64,000 bases of DNA. It comes from Chara braunii. Lineage: Eukaryota; Streptophyta; Charophyceae; Charales; Characeae. The translations under genes were made by a program, and so were the position numbers. Below are positions 32,854 to 44,893 of the stretch, piece after piece. Position 1 is the first letter of the stretch. Each line of letters starts with the position of its first letter. Location: contig BFEA01000229.1 in the NCBI GenBank assembly GCA_003427395.1, forward strand, positions 521,388 to 585,387, given 5' to 3'. A model generated the notes under the pieces. It was not told where the DNA came from. It did no database searches and saw nothing but the letters and a program-made list of their open reading frames with translations.

Positions 32854-33870
32854 AGATCCTTTCAATGTCGCACAGAGAGCATAATCTTCAACAAGCATGA
32901 CGGCACCATGTTTGTAGCTTTATGCGATCCGGTTTGCGGCTATTATGAAGTGGTAAAGTGCGCGAATACCGGACCAGCAAATTCAAGGAACCGGTTGAAT
33001 CCCGAATCATATACCTTCTTAGAGTCTGAGAAGTTAAGGAAGGAGAAAGAGGCGATCGATGAAGAAAGGGATCCTCAGGAGTTTTCGTTGACATTGCCAA
33101 GTATCTCACAGGCAGTCGATTTTGCAGCAAGCCATCCTACAATTGATCCGAGCCTGGTACAGACCCTGATGGAGGCTGTGGTTGACAATGAGGGTGCAGA
33201 AACCATGCATCTTGTTTATCGGTCAAATGAATCTCGCATGAAGGAATCACTGCCATCAGCCAGGCAAGAGTCTTTTTTAGGGGACGGAAGCTCAGCGTTG
33301 GGTCCAAGAGGAAGTATAAGAAAGTAGAAGAGAAGGCGCGACCAGTGCCAGTTCTGATCACTCAGGAAAAGGAAGTGTATTATAAGGAAGAACGCGAGTG
33401 GATCAGAACGTTCAAGGAGAAAGGTGAAAAGGGGCCGTGTCGATTGACGGATGACAGGGTCAAGGAGATGATCATTGGAGAGGATGACCTCCTTACTAAG
33501 GAGGAAATCCAATTTTTTATCGATGTTATGAAGAAAGTTCATCTTGCTTATGCTTTTGATGATGATGAGCGTGGAAGGCTGGACGTCGATATGATTCCAA
33601 TGATCCGGATTCATACGGTACCGCATGAGCCATGGAATGTAAGAGGCCCACGATATCCGAATCCAGACGATCACCAGAAGGTGGTGGATTATCTTGATGG
33701 TAAGATTCAGACCAAAGTGGCAGATTATTCGTATGGGCCATATGCGTCTCCTTGGTTCTGCTTTATCAAGTCGAACGATGTTTTGCGATGGGTTCAGGAC
33801 CTGGAGAAGTTGAATTCTGTAACAGTCCGAGATGCGGGTGGACTTCCGAACGCCGATCAACTCTCGGAAT
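32854..33870 (+). pseudogene. Pre-RT region and start of reverse transcriptase
   Basis: Continues the protease frame to 33327, shifts frame near 33300, then runs 33345-33870. The last part has VPHEPWNVRGPRYP, KVADYSYGPYASPWFCF, LRWVQDLEKLNSVTVRDAGG and LPNADQLSE, the N-terminal motifs of a Ty3/gypsy RT. It stops at 33870 exactly where P-LTR sequence begins, so the palm with the YxDD site is lost. The downstream domains of the same pol lie inverted at 28552-26595. Confidence 0.85.
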
Positions 33871-34611
33871 GATGTTTTTTCTGTAGGTAGTCAGACACGT
33901 ACGTCATGTGCATGAATGTTTTTAGATTTTTTTATCTAGCGAATATTTTTCTAAAATTCTTCAAAGTCGGGGTACTTTTTGCACCCCGCTTTGAGGCTAT
34001 CGGGATTTGAACTCGTGAATTTTCACGAGTTCTTTCCCTACCTCTCCCAATCTGACAACTGCCATCCCCATTTTCAGGGGAGGGCAAGGGAGAAAAGAAA
34101 AGAAGAAGAGAAAAGAAGAAGGGGGGGGGGACTGAGGCAAAACGAGGCTGCTAGAGCAGCAACAAAAATAAAAGAAATAACGTACCTGACCACTGTCGGG
34201 GCCAGGTTCCCAAACGGTTCGTGCAGCAAACTAGCAAAGGGGCTTGCACCGAATGTGGTTAGGGTTGAGAGAGAGAAAGGGCACCTTTTTAATTTTTTGT
34301 TTGAACCAGACCACTGTCGGGGCCAAGTTCCCAAAGAGGCTGGCTCTGAACTTGGCCGGGTTTAGAAGAAGATGCACTGCCGAGGTTGAACCTCAGCAGT
34401 AGCAGATCCACAAGGGAGGTGGCTGAATACAGCCTCCCCTTGTTGAATTTATTACAGGAAAAGGGCCAGGTCCTTTTTCTTGTGAATGGATCTGGCCATT
34501 TCTGCTGTGTGGGGCTGGTATGTGCCCTTGATCTCACCTAGAGATCAAGGGCCCAGCCTGAGCTCGAATTTTTGGCTGAGAGCTCAGGCTGCTACCACTA
34601 CCTCCCACAAC

Positions 34612-34618
34612 TATAAAA
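34612..34618 (+). promoter_or_regulatory. TATA box of the P 5' LTR
   Basis: cccacaactataaaagcagc follows the hairpin train. The identical context recurs at 41848-41854. Confidence 0.6.
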
Positions 34619-34919
34619 GCAGCCAGCAAGCAGCCAACCAACAATCATTTGTGGCTACTGCTGCTAGCAATTCACCTGAGTGAATGCTGGCTTGCTGCTG
34701 CTGGGAGGAGCTGCTAGTGAGAGGAGAGGGAACTGGTGCTGGTTGAAGAGGAGGTCTGCAGGCGAGGGAGTAAGAGAATTGTTGGAGGTGGCCATAGCTG
34801 TTGAACACACCCATAGCCACCATCTCAGCAAGGTGAAGAGAGAGGGAAGCGCTGGAGGTCTGCAGGGAGCATGAGAGTGAGGGCAACCATAGCTGCCGCT
34901 GCAGCTGGTGGAGCGCAGG

Positions 34920-35330
34920 GAAACCTCTGCCCGTTTTGCACGGCAGCGGCAGGGTTTTTAGCAAGCGGTGTAGGGGAAACTCTGCCCATCTTGCACGGCG
35001 GCGGCGAGTCTTCGACAAGCGGTGCAAAGGAAACTCTGCATGTTTGGCACGGCAACGGCGGCGCTTTTTGACGGTGACGCGGAAGCGCTGCCGGTTTTTT
35101 TTTGCCGCAGCGGCAGTGCGTTCTTGGTAGTGACGAGGAAGCGCTGCCGATTTTTTTGCGGTCGCAGCGCGGGCTTGATGGCGGTGGTGCGGAAGCGCTG
35201 CCAATTTTTTTTGCAGCGGCAGCACTGAGATTTTCGTGGTGACACGGAGGTGCTGTCGAAATCTTCCGGCGTCGATGGTGTTTTTTTTGGCAGCGACGCG
35301 GACGTGCTGCTGAACTTTTGAGGCGACAGC
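34920..35330 (+). repeat. ~57-bp tandem leader repeats, P 5' LTR
   Basis: Units ggaaactctgccc…gcacggc and ggaagcgctgccgattttt recur seven to eight times with gcagcggcag between. They are near-identical to 42130-42560. Confidence 0.75.
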
Positions 35331-36124
35331 AGCACGTCATGGTGGTGACGTGGAAGCGCTTAGACTGTGAGGGGCATTTTGTGGCAGCATGTTCTGGTAT
35401 TATTGGCAACGACGTGGTGGTGCAGTTAGTGGCGGCAACGCTGAGACGCCGTCAGATTACTGGGAGGTGGTTGCGTGTTGAGAGGGTGTCGCGGCAAGCG
35501 ACCGTACTAGGAAGTGGTGTAGATCGTTTTGCGGGCGACTTGCTGTGACTATTGTCTTCTCTGGAGTGTGATTTTACACAGTCTTCTTGAGTGGGCCGTC
35601 TCTTCAACTTCACTCAAGGTCAGTTTGACTCAGACCCTTCACACCTGTGTGAACCCGCACTTGCTCGACCTTGTCCTTTGAACGTTCATTGAAAAGGTAG
35701 AGGGGATGTGTGTTTACGTGGGCGAATGAAAGTCTGATGTGAGTTTGGGATTACATTGTCCTTTTTTGAAATTGTTGTTTCCTCTGATGTGCAGGTAGGT
35801 AGAAGAATGCTTGGAAAAAAAAAAAAGGGGACCTATTCATGTCAATGGAAGTGAATGGAAGGGTGGTTGTATTCCACTTTCTCGCCTGCATGCATGTTGA
35901 AAGGAAATGCAACCAGTAGACGACGAAAAGGAATTTGATCACACAAAGAAGAGGAAGTGAATTGGACATAGACTTTTTTACTAACGTTACCCATTCATTC
36001 CCGAATGACCCTTTCTGCCTATACTCGTTGAGTGAATGATTCTCTCTCTTCTCGTCTAGGTTCGTCATTGACGTTAGGCGACAAAGGGCTGACAGTCTGT
36101 TGTGGTAAGGGCATTTCCTTTCCC

Positions 36125-36495
36125 TAGGAGGCATCTGAGGCGGGGGTTCGTTGTCTTAGGGGCCGACCTTGTTAACGACTCGGAGTGGACCGTTTAGGCA
36201 GGGGGATACCATGCTGTCATGGTGGAGCCAGCCCGACTTCTGAGATACGAGGTTCGCTCGGGCGAGGACGAGGGGTATCCCAGACCACCTCCTAGGGGAT
36301 GGACGTGTGCTATTNNNNNAGGCGGGGGTTCGTTGTCTTAGGGGCCGACCCTGTTAACGACTCGGAGTGGACCGTTTAGGCGGGGGGATACCATGCTGTC
36401 GTGGTGGAGCCAGCCCGACTTCTGAGATNNGAGGTTCGCTCGGGCGAGGACGAGGGGTATCCCAGNCCACCTCCTAGGGGATGGACGTGTGCTAT
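36125..36495. other. Duplicated sequence around a 5-N gap (probable assembly artefact)
   Basis: About 176 bases from aggcgggggttcg to gtgctatt occur on both sides of the N run at 36315-36319 with about four differences. The homologous LTR at 43370-43545 has this sequence once. The simplest reading is an unmerged contig overlap. Confidence 0.85.
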
Positions 36496-37688
36496 TCACG
36501 GAAGGCGTTAAGTTCTTGGAGGNTCACGTTAGGAAGAGNCGCTATAGTTTACCCTTCTAGTGGNCGTCTTAGGGGCCACANACAAATGGGGAACTNGCTC
36601 CATNAGAAGCCCAGTTCGTGTTTTNACTAGCTATGGACGGAGTGCGACTAGACACTATCTTCGCGGATAGGGTTGCACCATAAGAAGTGCAAACCTGAGG
36701 TGATCAGACTAGTTGACGGGAAGATGTGAATAGAGTATTGCTGTAAATATCTTCATGTCGAAAGCTGGTACTTTNGAACCGAAAGAGTAATTATTGTCCA
36801 GGAGGACAGAGCGACCGACAAAGTTTGAAGGTGGATCCCTGACCTTAATGGGGCATCGAGCGNCCGATTGTTCGAGTTGGTCGCTGATTTGTATAGGTGG
36901 TAGCCGANTTATTTGCAGATGGCATTCACACCNAAGTTAGAGAAGTAGTGAAGTCATNATTAAAANAATGACACTCTAACTCTGCTTGACAGTCGGGCGC
37001 CCATATTCCTCGCTAGCAGTCAGTATGGGGCAGGATGAAAGAACTTGGCANCGCATCTCATCGAGTCGNAAAAGTCGTGACAGTTCAGCCATTTGGCAGG
37101 CAGCGTGAAGATATTTTGGTCAGACGNCATTCGAGCGTCGCTACGCATGTAAGTCATGCCNTTTTTTTNTCCGGTTGTTGATAAGCGAGGTTCNAAGACG
37201 AGTCAACTCATGTTGTCTCGTCGTTGGATGNAAGNNAAGTCAACCTTTGTCGATTTGATTGAAGCGAGTGGTATGCATGATTNTATTGTATNTAGGATGA
37301 TTTTGNAAGGTAATTCAACTTACATTGACATGAGTCTTTTGTAACATTTTGATTGTCCTTGANAGAAGGGGNTAGGATTGATTGANGTTTTCTTACGNTT
37401 GGAANATCACGTCCTAGTCGACCGACGTCGGTCCGATTCNTGGGAAATCAGCGCCCCAGGGACGGACGACGTTCGGGTCCACTTTGGCGTTTAACCATGC
37501 GTACCTATGCTACAGCGAACGAGCAAACGNNCTCNGCCGGCCAACCTCTGCAATTGCATTATAAAAGNCTTNGCATGTGGGTCGGTAGCTCGGCGGGGAT
37601 AAGCCCCTAAGGGTGGTNNCAGCCCCTTAGGGAAGGTAAGTTGTGCCCCACGAGAACCTATCCTGGGCCGCTGTGNTTTTTTGACNNG

Positions 37689-37706
37689 TGGCGCNGTTGC
37701 CAGGGA
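37689..37706 (+). other. Primer binding site of element P
   Basis: tggcgcngttgccaggga directly follows the 5' LTR. It matches the tRNA-Asp-type primer site used by Athila/Tat-like plant Ty3 elements (TGGCGCCGTTGCCGGGGA) at all but one called base. Confidence 0.7.
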
Positions 37707-39669
37707 TAACGGCAAACTACCGTTGTCCCTNGTGGAACGACACTNGGGAAGTGAATGATGTAAGTTATATTTTCTTTTTGNTTGGCTAAGAGAAAGGTTA
37801 GTAACTCTGACCTCTATAGGGATGAGGAGGATAACTCCTTGTACTTTACATTGTGGTTCAGGTGATACTANNTTTTATCTTAGACTCGCAGNANAAATAT
37901 AACCTTAAGAATAGGTTCGATGACAACAATTAATCGAAAAANCGTGACTTCTGTCACGTCTATTGTGTTTGAATTGAAAGTCTTTACCTGTAAATTGAAC
38001 AAGTCATATGAGAGGTTGTGACAGTGACGTTACGGATGGAAAGTAGAGAAATTGCAGCAATGATGAGAGACCATCATTACATGAGGGATTGAGAGATCTA
38101 AAACTCTTATGAAACTCCGTGTATTTTGTGGTGAATTAAAGATTTTGTAAGTACAAGTCTGGGGAAAGGACATGTACTCGAATCATATGCCTGTGNGNTN
38201 GCGTTAGACATATGACTCGATTACCTATCTTGCCTTATGATTTGNTTGTGTTCTAATTGTCATGCAAGGAGNAATCCTAATGTTGTGAGGCCAGTAGACG
38301 GTAGTNAGGCCTGCGCCGGAACTATGTTCCTGGTCCATAGTGGGATGTTGTCATCTTTCCTTTCGAGGAAGGTGACTTCACTATCGTTGAAANGGAGCAA
38401 GGTGTTGAGACTTTATTAGAATGTTGTTTATTGGGTAGGCGACAGTGTTTGATCTGGGGGAGGGAGTGATTACCCTTCCTTATATCTAATATGGTCANCG
38501 TACCTCCATAGGCGGGACCTAACCAACCTCGCTTGTGGAAGGTGGGGTAGTTCTACTCTGTTTACGACNGGCTAATAAGGATCGAAAACACTGGAATCGG
38601 AGGGAAGGTGGTGAGGCTCGAGTCTAAAGCGGGGCTTGACGTCGAGATGCTATCCTGAATGGANTACATCACTCCTCGACGCAATCACAAGANATGTAGG
38701 AGATAAATCGTGCATGATGATTAAGTTGGAGTGGGAATTAGCCGGACTGGACGAGGACTTTTGGAAGGGTGATTTCTCTTTGGGATGGAGTTGACACATG
38801 CTGTAGTATAGTGTCAGTATCCTTGTGTTTCGTGGGGAGCCCGGGTTAAACTCCTGGCAGCGAGAGATATGCTGAGGTGATGAGAATGCATCCCCATGAA
38901 CACGAGAGACCCANGTTAAATTCCTGGCAGTATGTGTTGTACGGATGAAAGACCCGCAGGGGGTTCAGCCTAACGAGACCTAGANANGGGGTTATNGCCT
39001 GAAGAAAGTCCCATCAGGNGGATAAGCCTGATCCATCTATGAGAGACAAAAGAAAGGATGAGTGGCCGCNAGTGGGATGATGCTGGGATCATTCTTCTAA
39101 AATGTACTTGTAATCCCTCAGNTTGGGTAAAGCCAACGGTGGATTCCAAATTCCGGGGAAAAGACCTGCCAGAGNTGATTTNTGGCCCCATTCCAACTTG
39201 TGACTGAATGAAAGTGCTTTCGAAGGAAGGTTCGAAAGAATTATAAGGCTTGAAAGTGAGNCTCTGTATGTTAAAGGCTTNAAAGTAAGCCTCTATCTGT
39301 TTAAGGCTTGAAAGTAAGTCTCTGTTATGATTAAAAGTAAGTCAATGTTTGACGTATTGTGAGTAATGAAATATGCATAGAGTATTTCATAGAAGAGTAT
39401 CCAGGTGATTATAAAAGGAAAGAAAGATGAACGACGGAAACGTCACCTTTTATAAGTGAGTATGTACGATCTGGATTAATTTCAGATATAATGCTGTTAT
39501 GTGATATAATTGGTGAGACGCTTCGCGTCTGAATCCCACGAAGGCGTGAAAGCTCGTAAAAATTTGACCGTCTTTGCGGATACCGCTAAATACNTCAAAA
39601 GACTTCGAATTCCCCTTGTGTTGCTTATCATAAGCGACGGGGACGTCGCTTAATGGGGACGGGGAAGGC
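37707..39669 (+). mobile_element. Non-coding interior of element P, ending in a polypurine tract
   Basis: About 2 kb with no supported ORF, carrying many ambiguous bases. From about 38450 it aligns with the inverted 3' untranslated part of H. Two imperfect repeats of a 'gcttgaaagtaagcctctgt' motif lie at 39247-39340. It ends aatggggacggggaaggc before the 3' LTR. Primer site, non-coding interior and polypurine tract define a large non-autonomous derivative mobilised in trans, as in LARD-type elements. Confidence 0.65.
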
Positions 39670-40310
39670 TGTCGGGACAGAAACCCCTGTAAGGGTTTCT
39701 GCCCGAGTTTGTCAAGGTCAGTCNCTGTCCGATTTTTTTATGGGATTGAGGAACTGGTTGAGATTGACGTTGCCAAAAGTTGTTCAGACCAACCCTATAA
39801 CTGAGAAACCTAAAGCCTGACGTCGTTGATGTATGACGTCGTTGACATGGGACGTCGTTGACATGTGACGACAACGGCGTCCGTTCGAGACGGCGGGAGT
39901 CGGCGGTATGGTCTGTCGTCCGCGGGTCTTGACATGGCCGCAGGGGTGCGAGGTCGTAGGAAGTCTGAGACTAGACTTATTNTACCTAAAAGATGTCGCG
40001 CGACTTAGCAGCCGCGCGATTCAGGGCCTAAGTAGGCTAAAAAGGAGGGATGCGCAGGGTATAGGGCTACGGTGCGAGAGGAATAGCAAGGTTTTTTTCC
40101 TTTTTTCTGGGCCGTCGGGTTAACCTCGATCCAGGGTGAGGCCAGCAGGTCTATACCGAGGCCTACCCGATGGGCGGGTCCGGAGTGGTGGATGGGCAGC
40201 CATCCATAGGGAAGAAACGGGCAGGCAAAGCCTGCAAGGTCACTATATGGGGGAAACCTGTCTAGGCGAGCGCTTCACATAGGCGAGCTGCTTCTGTCAT
40301 TATCATGATA

Positions 40311-40400
40311 GAAGCTAGCCCAATAGGTTATCGCAGAGGACTCTTACCTATCTGGTATCAGGATCAAGCTTGGCTGCAAGAATCTTACCGGGCTTGCTCC
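40311..40400 (+). pseudogene. tRNA-like sequence
   Basis: gaagctagcccaatagg (box A), gaggactcttaccta resembling a tRNA-Lys(CUU) anticodon arm, ggatcaagctt (box B) and a closing ttgctcc. Not a canonical cloverleaf. Confidence 0.55.
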
Positions 40401-40484
40401 TTTTGGAGCAGCCCAAGGCAGTTGGGCGAGGCCAATCTCGGTCACGCGATCCTCAAGATCGCGCGGCTGAGATCTGCCGCGCCC

Positions 40485-40546
40485 AGATCAAAGTGGCCCC
40501 TGCGCAAGGATGACACATATAAATCGAGAAAAGGCTAAAATTTTCC
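40485..40546 (+). pseudogene. U6 snRNA 3'-half-like sequence
   Basis: agatcaaagtggcccctgcg, caaggatgacac, ataaatcgagaaaagg and aaaatttt follow U6 from AGATTAGCATGG to its U-rich end. It is the best preserved 3' half in the window. Confidence 0.85.
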
Positions 40547-41847
40547 ATTTTTTGGTCTCGGATGGGGTCGAACTTGGGTTTGTAATTCGACAGATCGTGT
40601 TAGGGGGGGCCACAGGATGTGACCACTGACGTGGCCGTTGGCATAGCCAACGACAAAAAAAAAAAGAAAAAAAAAAAAAAGGGAAAACAGTCTTTGCAGA
40701 CTGTGTGGGAGCACAAAGGCTCCCACTTCGTCTTGGAGACTGTGTGGGAGCACAAAGACTCCCACTTCGTTTTGGACANATGATTGTGGCCGCGAGATCT
40801 TGAAATCTCGCGGCCCACAGTTCACACACGGAAAGCAAGAGGGGGTTGGAGTTGAGTGGAGAGTGAGAGAGAAAGAGAGAAAGAGAAATGGGAGGATGGG
40901 GAGAGGAGGACCTGCTCCTCCCGACGAGCCAGCTGCCTCCCCGTTGTTAGGGGGGGTAAGAAGAGAAAAGAAAAGAAAAGAAAAAAAAGAAAAGAAAAAG
41001 AAAACGAAAAAACGGGATCTTAGTTTTTTTGAGAAGCTGTATTTTTCAGTTTGCGCCACTATTTTCTTGGTGGCGCAAAATAGTTTTGTTGACCTTGATG
41101 TTTTTTCTGTAGGTAGTCAGACACGTACGCCATGTGCATGAATGTTTTTAGATTTTTTTATCTAGCGAATATTTTTCTAAAATTCTTCAAAGTCGGGGTA
41201 CTTTTTGCACCCCGCTTTGAGGCTGTCGGGATTTGAACTCGTGAATTTTCATGAGTTCTTTCCCTACCTCTCCCAATCTGACAACTGCCATCCCCATTTT
41301 CAGGGGAGGGCAGGGGAGAAAAGAAAAGAAGAAGAGAAAAGAAGAAGGGGGGGGGGACTGAGGCAAAACGAGGTTGCTAGAGCAGCAAAAAAAATAAAAG
41401 AAATAACGTATCTGGCCACTGTCGGGGCCAGGTTCCCAAACGGTTTGCTGCACTTCNTGCAGCAAACTAGCAAAGGGGCTTGCACCGAATTTGGTCAGGG
41501 TTGACAGAGAGAAATCGCACCTTTTTAATTTTTTGTTTGAACATGGCCACTGTCGGGGCCAGGTTCCCAAAGAGGCTGACTCTGAACTTGGCCGGGTTTA
41601 GAAGAAGATGCACTGCCGAGGTTGAACCTCAGCAGTAGCAGATCAACAAGGGAGGTGGCTGAATACAGCCTCCCCTTGTTGAATTTATTACAGGAAAAGG
41701 GCCAGGTCATTTTCCTTGTGAATGGATCTGGCCATTTCTGCTGTGTGGGGCTGGTATGTGCCCTTGATCTCACCTAGAGATCAAGGGCCCAGCCTGAGCT
41801 CGAATTTTTGGCTGAGAGCTCAGGCTGCTACCACCACCTCCCACAAC

Positions 41848-41854
41848 TATAAAA
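41848..41854 (+). promoter_or_regulatory. TATA box of the P 3' LTR
   Basis: cccacaactataaaagcagc in the same place and context as in the 5' LTR. Confidence 0.6.
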
Positions 41855-44465
41855 GCAGCCAGCAAACAGCCAACCAACAATCATTTGTGGCTGGTGCTGC
41901 TAGCAATTCACTTGAGTGAATGCTGGCTTGCTGCTGCTGGGAGGAGCTGCTAGTGAGAGGAGGGGAAACTGCTGCTGGTTGAAGAGGAGGTCTCCAAGGG
42001 AGGGAGGAAGAGAATTACTGGAGGTGGCCATAATTGTCGAACACAGCCATAGCCGCCATCTCAGCAAGGTGAAGAGAGAGGGAAGCGCTGGAGGTCTGCA
42101 GGGAGCATGAGAGTGAGAGCAACCATAGCTGCCGCTGCAGCTGGTGGAGCGCAGGGGAAACTCTGCCCGTTTTGCACTGCAGCGGTAGGGTTTTTAGCAA
42201 GCGGTGCAGGGGAAACTCTGCTCGTCTTGCACGGTGGCGGCGAGTCTTCGGCAAGCGGTGCAGAGGAAACTCTGCATGTTTGGCACGGCAACGGCGGCGC
42301 TTTTTGACGGTGACGCGGAAGCGCTACCGGTTTTTTTTTGCGGCAGCGGCAGTGCGTTCTTGGTAGTGACGTGGAAGCGCTGCCGATTTTTTTGCGGCGG
42401 CAGCGCGGGCTTGACGGCGGTGGTGCGGAAGCGCTGCCAATTTTTTTTGCAGCGGCAGCGCTGAGATTTTGTTGGTGACACGGAGGTGCTGTCGAAATCT
42501 TCCGGCGTCGACGGTGTTTTTTTTGGCAGCGACGCGGACGTGCTGCTGAACTTTTGAGGCGACAGCAGCACGTCATGGGTGGTGACGTGGAAGCGCTTAG
42601 ACTGTGAGGGGCATTTTGTGGCAGCATGTTCTGGTATTACTGGCAACGACTTGGTGGTGCGGTTGGTGGCGGCGACGCTGAGACGCCGTCAGATTACTGG
42701 GAGGTGGTTGCGTGTTGAGAGGGTGTCGCGGCAAGCGACCGTACTAGGAAGTGGTGTAGATCGTTTTGCGGNCGACTTGCTGTGACTATTGTCTTCTCTG
42801 GAGTGTGATTTTACACGGTCTTCTTGAGTGGGCCGTCTCTTCAACTTCACTCAAGGTCAGTTTGACTCAGACCCTTCACACCTGTGTGAACCCGCACTTG
42901 CTCGACCTTGTCCTTTGAACGTTCATTGAAAAGGTAGAGGGGATGTGCGTTTACGTGGGCGAATGAAAGTCTGATGTGAGTTTGGGATTACATTGTCCTT
43001 TTTTGAAATTGTTGTTTCCTCTGATGTGCAGGTAGGTAGAAGAATGCTTGGAAAAAAAAAAAAGGGGACCTATTCATGTCAATGGAAGTGAATGGAAGGG
43101 TGGTTGTATTCCACTTTCTCGCCTGCATGCATGTTGAAAGGAAATGCAACCAGTAGACGACGAAAAGGAATTTGATCACACAAAGAAGAGGAAGTGAATT
43201 GGACATAGACTTTTTTACTAACGTTACCCATTCATTCCCGAATGACCCTTTCTGCCTATACTCGTTGAGTGAATGATTCTCTCTCTTCTCGTCTAGGTTC
43301 GTCATTGACGTTAGGCGACAAAGGGCTGACAGTCTGTTGTGGTAAGGGCATTTCCTTTCCCTAGGAGGCATCTGAGGCGGGGGTTCGTTGTCTTAGGGGC
43401 CGACCTTGTTAACGACTCGGAGTGGACCGTTTAGGCAGGGGGATACCATGCTGTCATGGTGGAGCCAGCCCGACTTCTGAGATACGAGGTTCGCTCGGGC
43501 GAGGACGAGGGGTATCCCAGACCACCTCCTAGGGGATGGACGTGTGCTATTCACGGAAGGCGTTAAGTTCTTGGAGGCTCACGTTAGGAAGAGCCGCTAT
43601 AGTTTACCCTTCTAGTGGCCGTCTTAGGGGCCACAGACAAATGGGGAACTGGCGCCATAAGAGAAGCCCAGTTCGTGTTTTCACTAGCTATGGACGGAGT
43701 GCGACAAGGCACTATCTTCGCGAATAGGGTTGCACCATAAGAAGTGCAAACCTGAGGTGATCAGACTAGTTGACGGGAAGATGTGAATAGAGTATTGCTG
43801 TAAATATCTTCATGTNGAAAGCTGGTACTTTGGAACCGAAAGAGTAATTATTGTCCAGGAGGACAGAGCGACCGACAAAGTTTGAAGGTGGATCCCTGAC
43901 CTTAATGGGGCATCGAGCGTCCGATTGTTCGAGTTGGTCGCTGATTTGTATAGGTGGTAGCCGAGTTATTTGCAGATGGCATTCACACCAAAGTTAGAGA
44001 AGTAGTGAAGTCATCATTAAAACAATGACACTCTAACTCTGCTTGAGAGTCGGGGCGCCCATATTCCTCGCTAGCAGTCAGTATGGGGCAGGATGAAAGA
44101 ACTTGGCAACGCATCTCATCGAGTCGGAAAAGTCGTGACAATTCAGCCATTTGGCAGGCAGCGTGAAGATATTTTGGTCAGACGTCATTCGAGCGTCGCT
44201 ACGCATGTAAGTCATGCCCTTTTTTTATCCGGTTGTTGATAAGCGAGGTTCGAAGACGAGTGAAATCATGTTGTCTCGTCGTTGGATGGAAGTCAAGTCA
44301 ACCTTTGTCGATTGATTGAAGCGAGTGGTATGCATGATTGTATTGTATATAGGATGATTTTGGAAGGTAATTCAACTTACATTGACATGAGTCTTTTATA
44401 ACATTTTGATTGTCCTGGAAAGAAGGGGCTAGGATTGATTGAGGTTTTCTTACGCTTGGAATATC

Positions 44466-44893
44466 ACGGTCTAGTCGACCAACGTCGGTCCGATTCCTTG
44501 GAGATCAGCGCCCCAGGAACGGACGGCGTTCGGGGCCACTTTGGCGTTTAACCATGCGTACCTATGCTACAGCGAACGAGCAAACGCCCTCGACTGGCCT
44601 ACCTCTGCGATTGCATTATAAAAACTTTCGCATGTGGGTCGGTAGCTCGGCGGGGATACGCCCCTAAGGGTGGTGACAGCCCCTTAGGGAAGGTAAGTTG
44701 TGCCCCGCGAGAACCTATCCTGTCGTAGGGGACCACGAGATGTACAGCTGGCGCACTCGGCCGGAGCGGCGAAGGGTCGACGCGGGTTACCGTGTCGTTC
44801 TCGAGTTGTCTCTAAAAAGAATAAAGCATAAGTTTCTCCTGCGTGACGCGGCCGGGAGGGCCCTCGCTCGCGCGGGGGCCGATGCGCTCGACA
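44466..44893 (+). repeat. Terminal module of the P 3' LTR
   Basis: ggtctagtcgaccaacg to cgatgcgctcgaca. Holds ctacagcgaacgag, a cccctaaggg...ccccttaggg hairpin (44661-44690) followed by aaggtaagttg, which resembles a 5' splice donor, and gcgtgacgcggccg. Confidence 0.75.

Larger units (their letters stand above)
33871..37685 (+). mobile_element. Inner part of the 5' LTR of element P
   Basis: From tgatgttttttctgtaggta it follows 41098 onward with few differences. It lacks the first 1.43 kb of the LTR, of which 1.15 kb is at 28555-29705. Contains hairpins at 33990-34600, such as the 12-bp perfect stem 34524-34552 (GCCCTTGATCTC), a TATA box at 34612, ~57-bp repeats, the conserved block, an ORF1 relic and the start of the terminal module. 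From 36320 on many single Ns appear. It departs from the 3' LTR at about 37663, 22 bp before the primer binding site. Confidence 0.7.
39670..44893 (+). mobile_element. 3' LTR of element P (5.2 kb, complete)
   Basis: Starts TGTCGGGACAGAAACC and ends GATGCGCTCGACA, followed by the ACGT target duplication. Full order: tRNA-like 40311, U6-like 40485, GA/T tracts, hairpin train 41200-41840, TATA 41848, ~57-bp repeats 42130-42560, conserved block 43370-43540, TGGCGCC at 43650, ORF1c relic 43820-44020, terminal module 44466-44893. The 384 bp at 42988-43371 give exactly the same translation as 35751-36134 in the 5' LTR, so the insertion is recent. Confidence 0.75.

Noticed and set aside
34611-35409. 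Ala/Arg/Pro-rich ORFs on the minus strand at 34.6-35.4 and 42.0-42.6 kb
   Set aside because: They are read through the GC-rich ~57-bp leader repeats in several frames at once and change composition with frame.
35751-36134. 127-codon ORF identical at 42988-43371
   Set aside because: Identity reflects recent duplication of the LTR. It is antisense to the LTR, has no domain, and other LTR copies do not keep it open.
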